Shown here: positions 10,484 through 20,326 of the stretch, piece after piece
How positions within the stretch are numbered: the first letter of the stretch is position 1
Layout: every line of letters begins with the position of its first letter
From: Campylobacteraceae bacterium
GTDB lineage: Bacteria > Campylobacterota > Campylobacteria > Campylobacterales > Campylobacteraceae
Assembly (NCBI GenBank): GCA_031263195.1
Contig: JAISGD010000010.1
Coordinates: forward strand, 96,075-160,074
Length of the DNA stretch: 64,000 nucleotides
Direction: 5' to 3'
Notes under the pieces: generated by a model
What the model saw: the letters and a program-made list of their open reading frames with translations, nothing else
Told to the model about the DNA's origin: nothing
The model's database searches: none
Position numbers and translations under genes: made by a program

Positions 10484-11566
10484 ATGAGAATATTTTTTAT
10501 ATCGGTTTTTAGCTTATTTTTAACCGCGTCGACTCTTATGTCAAGTGCGCCGAATACCACAAAAGAATTAGATATGTTTATAGATAAAATAGCGCTGCAA
10601 AACGCTCAAAATATGTTTGGAACGGCACTTGACTTGTATTATGCGAACAAAACGGATGAGATGATAAACGTATATAATATTTTTATAAGCGAATTTGGAA
10701 ATTCGACAAACGAAGAGATTAAAGTTATGGTAGCTCAGTCTATGTTTAATTTAGCTCTGGACTGTAACGATACAAAAATCGAAAAAGATTTGTACGAACA
10801 GATAGTTTTAAAATTTATAGATTCTGATAATAAAGATATAGAGTTTATAGTGGCAAACTCTCTTTTTAATCAAGGAGCTATCGCCTATAACACGAACGAC
10901 ACAAAAGGCGAGATAGAAATTTATCAAAAATTTCTTGACAAGTTTAAAAATACAAAAAATGAAAAAATTATTATACTTGAAGCAAGCATTATGACGATTT
11001 TGGGACATATATACAGTAGAACGGACGATAAGAGTAAGGCTATAGATATTTACAAGGAATTAATAGACAAATTTGAAAATTCTCAAGATGAATATGTGCA
11101 AAATTTAATTGTCGGAAGTTTTTTAAATCTTGGCGTAAATTATATAAGTTTAGGCAATCTGAAAGAGGGATTGTCATCATATAAAGAGATTATAGAGAGA
11201 TTTAAAAACTCTACAAATCCGGATGTAGTTAAAGTAGTCGGAGCGACGGTAACAAATAAAATAGAGCTTGAGATTTGCAATGGTCTTGAACCCTCTTTTA
11301 GCGATGAAAATGAGGAATTAGCCGATAAAAGCGAATATTCTACCTTTATGTACGAGTTTTTGCAAATTCTATATGCGGCGACTAAAGAACAACAAATAGA
11401 GAGATTGGATTTGTGGCAAAATAAATATTCGCATTTTAATTTTAAAGATTCCAATATAGATTTTGATTTTTCCGATTTAAATAGATTTGTAAAAAAACTT
11501 GAAAGTCCTAAGAAAGATTGGGCAGAAGAGTGTGTCGACATCTTAAAAGAGTTTGCTGATAAATAG
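10484..11566 (+). CDS. TPR-like repeat exported protein
   Basis: Signal peptide; repeated ~40-aa helical units (IYQKFLDKFKN / IYKELIDKFEN / SYKEIIERFKN). Confidence 0.65.
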   Translation: MRIFFISVFSLFLTASTLMSSAPNTTKELDMFIDKIALQNAQNMFGTALDLYYANKTDEMINVYNIFISEFGNSTNEEIKVMVAQSMFNLALDCNDTKIEKDLYEQIVLKFIDSDNKDIEFIVANSLFNQGAIAYNTNDTKGEIEIYQKFLDKFKNTKNEKIIILEASIMTILGHIYSRTDDKSKAIDIYKELIDKFENSQDEYVQNLIVGSFLNLGVNYISLGNLKEGLSSYKEIIERFKNSTNPDVVKVVGATVTNKIELEICNGLEPSFSDENEELADKSEYSTFMYEFLQILYAATKEQQIERLDLWQNKYSHFNFKDSNIDFDFSDLNRFVKKLESPKKDWAEECVDILKEFADK

Positions 11567-11613
11567 AGTTTTATTAAGTATTGTCGTAGCGAATTTGATA
11601 TATAATTCACATT

Positions 11614-11935
11614 GCAAGGCACGACAGGCGGCTGCTGAAGTCTAGCTTTAGAGGAAAGTCCGGGCTGCAATGAGACATGGTTCCATCTAACAGATGGCTG
11701 GGGTAACCCAAGGGAAAGTGCAACAGAAATTAAACTACCGCGAAAGCGGAAAAGGTGAAACGGCGGGGCAAGAGCCCACCAGCGTTTTTAGCAATAAAGA
11801 CGGCTTTGTAAACCCAACTTGCAGCAAGAAGAGATGGTTTAGTCTCATATTTTTACTCTTCGCTTGAGCGGCGCTGTGAAGCGTTGCCTAGATAAATAGT
11901 CGCCCACGACAGAACCCGGCTTACGGCGCGCCTTG
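11614..11935 (+). ncRNA. rnpB: RNase P RNA (bacterial class A)
   Basis: GAGGAAAGTCCGGGC core, ACAGAAA, AAGGTGAAACGG.GGGGCAAGAGCCCACC, CCACGACAGAACCCGGCTTA; P1 helix GCAAGGC/GCCTTGC at the ends. Confidence 0.95.
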
Positions 11936-11988
11936 CGCTTAAGATTTTACCGTTTGCTAGACTTCTCAAAATTACTTTTATTGCAATT

Positions 11989-13068
11989 TTATCCAACTTT
12001 TTTCTTAAATAAAACAAACGCCGCAGTAAGAGATACAACACCCAATAAAAACATTTTAACAAGTAAAGGCAGAGCAGTATGAAACTCCATGCCTCTCAAA
12101 AAAACGCCTTTAATAAATATAATGTAATATTTTAAAGGGATAATATCAGACAGCGGTTGTAGCCATGAAGGTATATTTTCAACCGGAGTTGTAAAGCCTG
12201 AGAGTAAAAATGAAGGCAGTAAAAAAATAAAAGAACCTAAAACAGCCTGTTGTTGTGTTTTGCAAACAGCAGAGATAAAAAGCCCTACTCCGGAGATAGT
12301 AAATAAAAATATCACAACACCGGCATATAGCAGTGTTAATGAACCTAAAAACGGTACTTTATAAATAAAAATAGCCAAACACAAAATCACAGATGAAACC
12401 AAAACACTGATGATGAGTCCGGGGATTAGTTTTCCAAGCAGTATCTCATACGAATTTAACGGCGAAACCAAAATTTGTTCGTAAGTACCGAGCTCTTTCT
12501 CGCGCGTTATGGACAACGCACATAAAATGATAGCCAGCAACATAGTGATAGAGCCAAAAAGATTCGGCACTATCCACCAAAAGTTATTTAGATTTTGATT
12601 GTAAAGATAGTGCAGATGAAGTTCCAAAGGATTATCTTCTTTTGATTGCAACTTCATCAATATCTGCGATATATAACCCTCTACAACTTGTGCGGTATTT
12701 GAGCGGCGCCCATCAAGTATAAGCTGTATTTTTGAATCCTGCGTACCCAAATGTGTTGAAAAATTATCCGGTATAACTATAAACGCGATGATTTTTTTTG
12801 TATCTATCATTTTTTCCGCTGTTTCATAGTTTTGCACATTTATTAAATTCCTCACATACTTTGAACCTTTAACCTCTTGTATAAACTCTCTGCTTTGATA
12901 ACTTCCGTCTTGGTCAAAAACGGCTAAATCCATATGTTTTACTTCTGTCGTCGCTGCGAATGAGAAAATCAAAATCTGTATCAACGGCAACGCAATAATG
13001 ACAAACATACTCTTTTTATCGCTCCTGATGGCCAGAAACTCTTTTTTTATAAGCGCGAGCAGTCTCAT
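11989..13068 (-). CDS. ABC-2 type permease
   Basis: N-terminal cytoplasmic helix plus TM, large periplasmic loop, REKELGTYEQILVSPL. Confidence 0.88.
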   Translation of the reverse strand: MRLLALIKKEFLAIRSDKKSMFVIIALPLIQILIFSFAATTEVKHMDLAVFDQDGSYQSREFIQEVKGSKYVRNLINVQNYETAEKMIDTKKIIAFIVIPDNFSTHLGTQDSKIQLILDGRRSNTAQVVEGYISQILMKLQSKEDNPLELHLHYLYNQNLNNFWWIVPNLFGSITMLLAIILCALSITREKELGTYEQILVSPLNSYEILLGKLIPGLIISVLVSSVILCLAIFIYKVPFLGSLTLLYAGVVIFLFTISGVGLFISAVCKTQQQAVLGSFIFLLPSFLLSGFTTPVENIPSWLQPLSDIIPLKYYIIFIKGVFLRGMEFHTALPLLVKMFLLGVVSLTAAFVLFKKKVG

Positions 13069-14156
13069 TTTAGACCTTTTCTGGAATTTACCAAAACCAA
13101 TACAAATAAAATCGTTCCGATGATTACTATTCCGGTCAAACTTGCCAAAAATATCTCATAAACATTACCCGCTAAAAACAGTGTCTGAATGGAATTAACA
13201 AAATACCGTGCCGGTATGACATATGTTAATGCTTGGATTACAATCGGCATATTTTGTATTTCAAATAAAAATCCTGACAGCAAAAATGCAGGCAAAAATG
13301 AAGCCACAAGCGATATTTGAGCAGCTAAAAATTGATTTTTTGTAAGTACTGAGATTAAAAGTCCTGTAGTGAGAGCCGGAAAAAGATATATCGCTCCCAT
13401 TAAAAACAATATGAGCAAGCTGCCCCGAAATGGTATCTCATACCAAAAATAAGCCAGTAAAAAACACATTACTAAAGATCCCATAGCTAAAACAAAATAT
13501 GGGATTATCTTACCGATAATTATCTCCGGCATAGACGACGGAGTAGACATCATAACTTCCATAGTACCCATCTCCCATTCTTTTGCTATAACAAGCGACG
13601 TTAAAAGCGTACCTATCATTGTCATAATGATAACAATTGAGCCGGGAATTAAAAAGTATCTGCTTGTAATGGGGGGATTAAACCAATATCTGGACTCTAT
13701 TTTTGTATTATATGATGCCGTAATACCATTTTGTTTTGCCCAATCCGATACTACGCTACTTACATATTTGTTTATAAAGCCCGCTACATTTGGATTTGAC
13801 GCGTCTATCAAAAATTGGATTTTATAACTTCCCTCTTTACCGAAATCATCGCTTATCTCCAAAACAGATTTTATCTTTCCTTCATGGAGCATATCCATAA
13901 AAAGCGTCTTATCCTTACCTTCGGTCAAAATAAAATATTTTGAGCCTCTAAATGCCTCTGTAAGAGTTCTGGCATGGGCACTTTCGCTTTTCGAGACAAT
14001 ACCCAGTGTTACATTTCTAATATCCAGTGAAACAGCATATCCCATTAAAAAAAGCAACAAAAGCGGCAAAACCAAGACTATTAAAATAGTGCTCGGATCT
14101 CGTATAATCTGTAAATTCTCTTTTTTTATGAGAGCTTTGAGGCGTCTTATATTCAT
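13065..14156 (-). CDS. ABC-2 type permease
   Basis: KEWEMGTMEVMMSTP motif; overlaps neighbouring operon genes. Confidence 0.88.
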   Translation of the reverse strand: MNIRRLKALIKKENLQIIRDPSTILIVLVLPLLLLFLMGYAVSLDIRNVTLGIVSKSESAHARTLTEAFRGSKYFILTEGKDKTLFMDMLHEGKIKSVLEISDDFGKEGSYKIQFLIDASNPNVAGFINKYVSSVVSDWAKQNGITASYNTKIESRYWFNPPITSRYFLIPGSIVIIMTMIGTLLTSLVIAKEWEMGTMEVMMSTPSSMPEIIIGKIIPYFVLAMGSLVMCFLLAYFWYEIPFRGSLLILFLMGAIYLFPALTTGLLISVLTKNQFLAAQISLVASFLPAFLLSGFLFEIQNMPIVIQALTYVIPARYFVNSIQTLFLAGNVYEIFLASLTGIVIIGTILFVLVLVNSRKGLK

Positions 14157-15841
14157 TTGCTATGCTCTTCGTCATACATTTTTACAAGATGTATAAAAGC
14201 ATCTTCCATAGAAGCATCAGCGACAGATACGCGCGCTTTCAACTCATCCGGTGTTCCAACGGCTATCGCTTTTCCTTTATATACCAGCATTATTTTATCA
14301 CAATACTCCGCCTCATCCATAAAATGGGTGGTTATCATTACGGAAACACCTTTTTTGGCTATATTATTTATATGCGTCCAAAACTCTTTTCTTGTTATAA
14401 TATCAACGCCTGAAGTTGGTTCATCCAAAAATAAAATACGCGATTGATGCATTAAGGCACAAGCAAGCGACAATCGTTGTTTTATGCCTAGAGGAAGTTT
14501 ATTTGCACGCATATTCAGATACTTTCTAAAGTCAAAAATATCTATCATCATATCTATCTTTTTTTTAACGTCCTCTACTTCGTACAGTCTCGCGAAAAAA
14601 TCGAGGTTATCTTTCAATCTCAAATCGCCGTAAAGTGAGAATTTTTGCGCCATATAACCTATATTTTGTCTAATATGTCTCTTTTTCAAACTACCGCCAA
14701 GTACTTTAATATCGCCGGAAGTTGGAGTCAAAAGTCCGCAAAGCATTTTAAAAGTAGTGGATTTTCCAGCCCCGTTTGGTCCCAAAAGCCCAAAAATCTC
14801 ACCAGAATTTACCGTAAAATTTATATTTTTTACGGCTGCAAATTTACCGAATTTTTTGTTTAAATTGCGTACTGTTATAAGGTTTTCTTGTTCTGGCAAT
14901 TGCGGCATTACATTCGCCAAAATAGAGTGTGCTTTTGTTTTCACGCCCAATATTCCCAAAAATGCATCTTCAAAACTCGGTTCTATTTTTGAAACTTTTA
15001 TATTATTGCCGATTGTTTTCAAAATCTCTTCCGGAAATGCATTCCCATCTTTTGTCATAGCTTTTATATGAGAGCCGATAAGTGCGGCGTCAAGTAACTC
15101 TTCACACTCCAAAATAGAACTTACCGCATCTCTTTTATTAAAAAAATCGCCCTCTATTTTAAATACTCTTCCTTTTAGGCTATCCATCAACTCTTTAGGG
15201 CAACCGTGATATAAAATACTTCCTTCATTAAGCAAAATCACATTATCGCACATTTGCGCTTCATTTAGATACGATGTACTCCAAACGACAGCTATATCAT
15301 CTTCCAAAAGCGAATGCACCATCTCCCATAAGTCTTGCCTAGATATCGGATCAACGCCCGTGCTCGGCTCATCCAAAAGTAAAACTTTTGGCTTTTTTAT
15401 AACAGCACAGGCAAGCGCTAATTTTTGCTTCATACCGCCTGAAAGATTAGCCGCACGCCTTGTTTTAAAGGATTTTAATTTGGTAAATTCAAGCAATTTA
15501 TTTATCCGTGCAGGAGCATTTTCTATACCTTGCAAAGAGGCGTGCAAATTCAAATTTTCAATAACGCTCAAATCCTCATAAAGTCCGAATTTTTGCGGCA
15601 TATATCCGATTTGTTCTAAAAAAGAGCTGCTTTTATCAGGCATTTTTCTGCCCAAAACCTCAAGCTCTCCATTATTAAAGTCCATAAGTCCGGTCAAAAG
15701 CCTCACAAGCGTTGTCTTTCCTGCCCCATCAGGTCCGACTATACCTGTTATTTCACCGCTTTTTGCACTAAAGCTTATATTGCTGAGCGCAGCATAATTT
15801 TTAAAATATTTTGTGATATTTAATGCGCTGATTACTGTCAT
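14153..15841 (-). CDS. Tandem-NBD ABC transporter ATPase (RbbA-like)
   Basis: Two Walker A motifs (GPDGAGKTT, GPNGAGKST) and two Walker B regions. Confidence 0.92.
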   Translation of the reverse strand: MTVISALNITKYFKNYAALSNISFSAKSGEITGIVGPDGAGKTTLVRLLTGLMDFNNGELEVLGRKMPDKSSSFLEQIGYMPQKFGLYEDLSVIENLNLHASLQGIENAPARINKLLEFTKLKSFKTRRAANLSGGMKQKLALACAVIKKPKVLLLDEPSTGVDPISRQDLWEMVHSLLEDDIAVVWSTSYLNEAQMCDNVILLNEGSILYHGCPKELMDSLKGRVFKIEGDFFNKRDAVSSILECEELLDAALIGSHIKAMTKDGNAFPEEILKTIGNNIKVSKIEPSFEDAFLGILGVKTKAHSILANVMPQLPEQENLITVRNLNKKFGKFAAVKNINFTVNSGEIFGLLGPNGAGKSTTFKMLCGLLTPTSGDIKVLGGSLKKRHIRQNIGYMAQKFSLYGDLRLKDNLDFFARLYEVEDVKKKIDMMIDIFDFRKYLNMRANKLPLGIKQRLSLACALMHQSRILFLDEPTSGVDIITRKEFWTHINNIAKKGVSVMITTHFMDEAEYCDKIMLVYKGKAIAVGTPDELKARVSVADASMEDAFIHLVKMYDEEHSK

Positions 15842-16815
15842 TTTTTCAGTTTTATAGTTACCGGCATACCCTGCTTTATTTTTTTATCTGGATCTTTCAG
15901 TAAAACTCTAAATCTATAGACAAGATCAGACCTCAATTCTATCGTTTCAATGTTTTTAGGGGTAAACTCCGCTATCGGCGATATATTTCCAATAACACCG
16001 ATATATGGTTCCTTGCGTACATCCGCATATACCAAAACCTCATCGCCCTGCGAAATCGCGCCAAGATGAGGCTCGTCCACATAAGCTTTTACCCAAAACT
16101 CGTCTTGTCTTGAAAGTTCCAAAATCCTCTCACCCGGATTTACAATAGCGCCATCTTCTTTAAGCCTTGTTAGAATAATGCCGTCAAACGGCGATTTGAT
16201 AACACTATCTTCCAAATCTTGTAAGGCCGCCTTTAAAGCCGCTTCTAAAGATGCTACAAGCGCCATTTGAGCCCTTATGTCCTCTTCTTCATATCCTTTT
16301 TTGCGCATTTCGTAAAGCGCTTCAGCTTTTTTTAGGGTGCCCTCTGCCGCTTCGTATTTATATCTCGCGTTAATATAAGCCTCTCGCGAAGTCGCGTTTT
16401 TTTCAACAAGTCTCTCTTGTCTTTTAAGTACATCTTCAAGTAATTTTAAATTTGCTAAAGCGGCTTCAAGTTCACCTTTAGCTTCTTCAATATCTTCTTT
16501 TCTAAAACCTTTTTTAAGTTTAGTAAGTTTTATATTCTCTGCGTTAAGTCTCTCTTTTACTTCATTGATATTATTTTGAAGGTTTTTACTATCTAAACTT
16601 GCCAGAATATCGCCCTTAACTACGCTATCACCCTCATCTTTATTTATCTTCTCTATTTTACCTAAAAAGCGAAATCCGAGATTTACCGTTCTTGTGTCTA
16701 TATTTCCCGAAAACGACAACTCTTTATTGTTCGAATCTTTATAAATATATAAAAACGCCACTACGATTATTGCCGTCACAACTAAAAGAAGTACATAACC
16801 AAAAACTTTTTTCAC
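15838..16815 (-). CDS. HlyD-family periplasmic adaptor
   Basis: N-terminal TM, coiled coil, SPFDGIILTRLKEDGAIVNPGERILEL. Confidence 0.9.
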   Translation of the reverse strand: MKKVFGYVLLLVVTAIIVVAFLYIYKDSNNKELSFSGNIDTRTVNLGFRFLGKIEKINKDEGDSVVKGDILASLDSKNLQNNINEVKERLNAENIKLTKLKKGFRKEDIEEAKGELEAALANLKLLEDVLKRQERLVEKNATSREAYINARYKYEAAEGTLKKAEALYEMRKKGYEEEDIRAQMALVASLEAALKAALQDLEDSVIKSPFDGIILTRLKEDGAIVNPGERILELSRQDEFWVKAYVDEPHLGAISQGDEVLVYADVRKEPYIGVIGNISPIAEFTPKNIETIELRSDLVYRFRVLLKDPDKKIKQGMPVTIKLKK

Positions 16816-16849
16816 TGGACTTTTCCCCTTAATTTATTTAAAAACGGTA

Positions 16850-16891
16850 TAATAGCGAAATTTACTTAAATAATAGCGAAATTTACTTAAA
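16850..16891. repeat. Perfect 21-bp tandem duplication in divergent promoter region
   Basis: TAATAGCGAAATTTACTTAAA occurs twice head to tail. Confidence 0.95.
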
Positions 16892-16930
16892 TTATGTTTT
16901 CAATTAATAAAATAAGGTATTATAGTTATT

Positions 16931-17308
16931 ATGATAGGAATTGATATAGTAAAAATTAAGCGATTTGAGATTTTTTTGGAGCGTCACGGTAAAAAAGCTC
17001 TCGAAAAATATCTCGATAAAGATGAGATAAAACTTGTCAAAAGTGCCCAAAATGCAGCTGGATTTTTCGCAGCCAAAGAAGCCGTATCAAAAGCTTTAGG
17101 GCTTGGTATATCAAAAGAGTGCGGCTTTAATGATATAAAGATATATAAGCTTCCAAACAAAGCGCCGGCTTTCACGCTCTCATCTCATCTTGTAAAAATT
17201 TATAAAATCACATCTTTATCGCTTTCTATATCGCATGACGGGGGTTTTGCAATAGCTGTAGCGGCAATAGAGGGCGAACCGCCTCAAAAACAAGAGTTAA
17301 ATCACTAG
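16931..17308 (+). CDS. acpS: Holo-[acyl-carrier-protein] synthase
   Basis: MIGIDIVKIKRF, FFAAKEAVSKALG, SISHDGGFAIA. Confidence 0.95.
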   Translation: MIGIDIVKIKRFEIFLERHGKKALEKYLDKDEIKLVKSAQNAAGFFAAKEAVSKALGLGISKECGFNDIKIYKLPNKAPAFTLSSHLVKIYKITSLSLSISHDGGFAIAVAAIEGEPPQKQELNH

Positions 17309-17329
17309 CTTTTATTATTAATAAAAATA

Positions 17330-17905
17330 TTATAATAAACTATTTTGAGGAAATATGTGCTCAACCAAAATTTTTACTCCTATTGCGATAAGCACAACTC
17401 CTCCTATAAGTTCAGCTTTTGATTTAAATTTTATACCAAATATATTACCCACTATTATGCCGCACATTGATATGAAAAATGTTATTACTCCTATTATTAA
17501 TGCAGCTTTGTATATATTGACCTCAAAAAAAGAGAATGTTATACCGACAACCAATGCGTCTATACTGGTTGCGACGGCTAAAATCAGTATTTTTATATAT
17601 CCAAATGAATTTTTATCTATACTATTTTTTACATTTTCTTTTGACAATCCATCTATTATCATTTTTCCGCCGATAAGTCCAAGTAAAATAAACGCTATCC
17701 AATGATCAGAATCTTGAATTTTACCAGTAAAATAAATACCTGCAAAATACCCCAATACAGGCATAAAAGTTTGAAAAAAGCCAAAATACATGCTTGGAAT
17801 TATCACATGTTTTGGATTTTTTGCGGATAAACCCAGCACTATTGATACAGCAAACGCATCCATTGCCAATCCAATGCCAATCAAAACAATCTCTATTAAA
17901 CCCAC
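17330..17905 (-). CDS. mntP: MntP-family manganese efflux pump (GTG start)
   Basis: GIGLAMDAFAVSI and ATSIDALVVGITF repeated halves. Confidence 0.88.
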   Translation of the reverse strand: MGLIEIVLIGIGLAMDAFAVSIVLGLSAKNPKHVIIPSMYFGFFQTFMPVLGYFAGIYFTGKIQDSDHWIAFILLGLIGGKMIIDGLSKENVKNSIDKNSFGYIKILILAVATSIDALVVGITFSFFEVNIYKAALIIGVITFFISMCGIIVGNIFGIKFKSKAELIGGVVLIAIGVKILVEHIFPQNSLL

Positions 17906-18454
17906 TGGGTCCGCCTTTATTTTTTTAGTAATTTAAAGCTTGTATCTTATCAAAATATATTTAACTGTAAACATGCGACTTCTTTTCCATGTTATCCTAA
18001 TATAACACTTATTTCGGCAAACATTATATATACGGCATTTTTGATTAGGTTATAAATAATTGCGATACAAATTTAACTGATATTTTAGTGTGCATTGCCG
18101 TATCAATTAAAATGTCTTTTTATTTTGTCAATAGTCCTGTTTTTATACATCATAATTATTGCTCCCCCTGCCCTCTCTATTTGTTTTTATAATCTTATCA
18201 ATATTTTTACAGGCTCTTTTTATAAACTATACTATTGCTTTATAAAGTTCATCGTAAATTATTTTATTAATTTTAGCCTGATCCTTTTCAACAAGTGCAA
18301 TTACGCCAATTCCTTTATTAATTAAAAATCTTTAGACATTCGACAAAATGCAGTAAATTACAAATCAATACATGGTTTGTTCTACTGCTGTAATCATACA
18401 ATTACCTCAAATAATTTTTTATCTATATTTTACAATCACACTATACAATTTGCT

Positions 18455-19024
18455 TTAATAATTTAGACAAAATTTATGTTTTCCTGTAAATGTTTCTACT
18501 TCCATTTTATAAACATTTACAGATTTCAATTGATCTTTGGGATATTGATATTTTATATCTTTTCCCGTTTGATGTTTCATTAATTGATCCAGTCCATAAC
18601 TTTTTTCCTCGTCTGTTTCAAGAAATATTATTTTCCCGAAACCTATAATGCTTTCAAACGCAAAACTATATTTCGACGGTTCATTTGCCTCAATCAAGGC
18701 ATGATTACAATCAATTTCAAAACAAACTCTATTATTTTTTTTCAGTATATCAATTTTCATTCCCTGATAAGCACTATGAAAGTATAAAGTCAAAATATCA
18801 TTTTTATAAACATACCCAAAATTTAAGGGAATAACATATGGTTGATTATCATCAGCCATTGCAAGTCTGCATACTTTACATTTATCAATAATATTAATTT
18901 TTTCATTAATATCTACAACTTCTTTATCTTTTCTTCTCATTTGCTCTGCTTTCATTTTGTCCTCTGAAAATCGCTTAATGTCCTGCATCATCATTTCAAA
19001 TATCAAACTACAATAACAATCCAT
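18455..19024 (-). CDS. Pyridoxamine 5'-phosphate oxidase-like flavin-binding protein (NimA-like)
   Basis: MRRKDKEVVDINEKINIIDKCKVCRLAMADDNQPYVIPLNFGY; true start probably the internal MRRKDKEV. Confidence 0.75.
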   Translation of the reverse strand: MDCYCSLIFEMMMQDIKRFSEDKMKAEQMRRKDKEVVDINEKINIIDKCKVCRLAMADDNQPYVIPLNFGYVYKNDILTLYFHSAYQGMKIDILKKNNRVCFEIDCNHALIEANEPSKYSFAFESIIGFGKIIFLETDEEKSYGLDQLMKHQTGKDIKYQYPKDQLKSVNVYKMEVETFTGKHKFCLNY

Positions 19025-19317
19025 TGCGGATTGTAATTAAAAAACGTTCTTTTATTACACGCTCTTTATTAAAAATCATTATACTATTTAAATTTAGGTT
19101 TTTTTATTGCACAAATATGACATTTTACAAAGGATTTCATCAAAATATCTACATTATTCGTATTATTATGATATAAATTTTCAAAATTTTACCTGAAATA
19201 AAAACCAAGATTCAAACTTGTAGTAGATAGTATGTTTGCAAAATAAAACCATTTTTTGCAAAGTGTGATATTGTATTTTTTTTAATAAACCGGTATACTT
19301 ATTGTTATACTAAAATC

Positions 19318-19335
19318 TATATAGTGTACTATATA
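19318..19335. promoter_or_regulatory. Operator-like palindrome upstream of HTH gene
   Basis: TATATAGT-GT-ACTATATA, perfect 8-bp arms, about 20 bp before the ATG at 19356. Confidence 0.45.
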
Positions 19336-19355
19336 TGTATATGAGGAGTTTATAT

Positions 19356-19565
19356 ATGCGAATAAAAAGAAATGAAAAAATTAATAATATCCCTTTAGTG
19401 AAAATTAGAGATTATTTCAAAAAAATACGAGGTATTGGAATTTCAAAAATGCATATAAGAAATCATTTTAATCTTAATGCGGATGAGATTAATTCATTGA
19501 TAAAAGAATTACTTCAGAACGATTTTGTTGAAAAAAGCCATGATAATGAAAAAAATATCAATTGA
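19356..19565 (+). CDS. Small winged-helix/HTH protein, probably N-terminal half of a split wHTH-nucleotidyltransferase
   Basis: GAGG RBS before ATG; ISKMHIRNHFNLNADEINSLIKELLQNDFVEK. Confidence 0.6.
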   Translation: MRIKRNEKINNIPLVKIRDYFKKIRGIGISKMHIRNHFNLNADEINSLIKELLQNDFVEKSHDNEKNIN

Positions 19566-20017
19566 CTAGCAATGGACAGGCTCTTTGCGTTGCACGTTCA
19601 ACTCCTCCGCTTAATAAAGCAAAAGCAGATAAAATTTTTAATGAATTTATGGAACGTGTTGAAGAAATTAATAATAGCAACTATTATTTATATAAAGTTA
19701 AAAAGTTATTGCTATTTGGTAGTTATTTAAATTCTGATAAAGAGGATTTTGGAGATATTGATATCGCTCTTGATTTAAAAAGAAAGATAGATAACCTTGA
19801 TGACCATAAAAAAGCTAGAGAAGAACGTATTCAAGAAGTGAAACAGAAAGGCAAATATTTTTCAAACTATATGAAAGAAATACTTTATCCTGAAAGTGAA
19901 GTAATGTTTAAATTAAAAAATAAATGTCGATATATTAATTTACACTCGATTGAAGATGAAATATTAAAAACCGCAAAATTTAAACAGATTTATCCGGTCG
20001 GATTTGAGAAGTTATAG
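19562..20017 (+). CDS. Pol-beta/MNT-superfamily nucleotidyltransferase, probably C-terminal half of a split gene
   Basis: KKLLLFGSYLNSDKEDFGDIDIALDL matches GSx10DxD; overlaps upstream ORF; no ATG start in frame. Confidence 0.7.
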   Translation: MTSNGQALCVARSTPPLNKAKADKIFNEFMERVEEINNSNYYLYKVKKLLLFGSYLNSDKEDFGDIDIALDLKRKIDNLDDHKKAREERIQEVKQKGKYFSNYMKEILYPESEVMFKLKNKCRYINLHSIEDEILKTAKFKQIYPVGFEKL

Positions 20018-20043
20018 CTTCGGTGCAGTCTTGGCTGTATTGT

Positions 20044-20159
20044 GTCTAACGTCCCAATTGTTTACAACCGATGATTTTTGCAAAGCAAAGACCATTATCA
20101 ATAAAAATGTAGTGGGATTTGCTGTTGGAATTGAGCGTAGCGAAACGACCTAGTTAAGC
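20044..20159. other. attC-like (integron cassette recombination site) candidate, block 1
   Basis: Ends GTCTAAC...GTTAAGC match RYYYAAC/GTTRRRY core sites; internal hairpins; shares an aligned core with block 2. Confidence 0.45.
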
Positions 20160-20326
20160 TGGAACTTGAATAACCATAAAACATACAAACTATAATCCTT
20201 CTGCCATATAGAGTGCCCATCACTTTGTCCATATTTATTGTTTTTTCATTCTTGCTGATTATGTATCCTAATTGTTTTATTTTTTCTATTGTTGCTTATT
20301 GTGGCGATACTATATTTTCTTTATTG

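Noticed and set aside
11140-11670. 176-aa ORF antisense to the TPR gene and into rnpB
   Set aside because: Overlaps the opposite-strand CDS and the 5' end of RNase P RNA; shadow ORF.
11853-12062. 69-aa ORF overlapping the 3' half of rnpB
   Set aside because: Lies on conserved RNase P RNA sequence; not a plausible gene.
17906-18000. Possible Mn2+ (yybP-ykoY) riboswitch upstream of mntP
   Set aside because: No recognisable conserved loops; only an AT-rich leader before a GTG start.
18095-18325. Hydrophobic 76-aa ORF in AT-rich intergenic DNA
   Set aside because: Low-complexity Phe/Ile/Tyr translation typical of AT-rich non-coding DNA.
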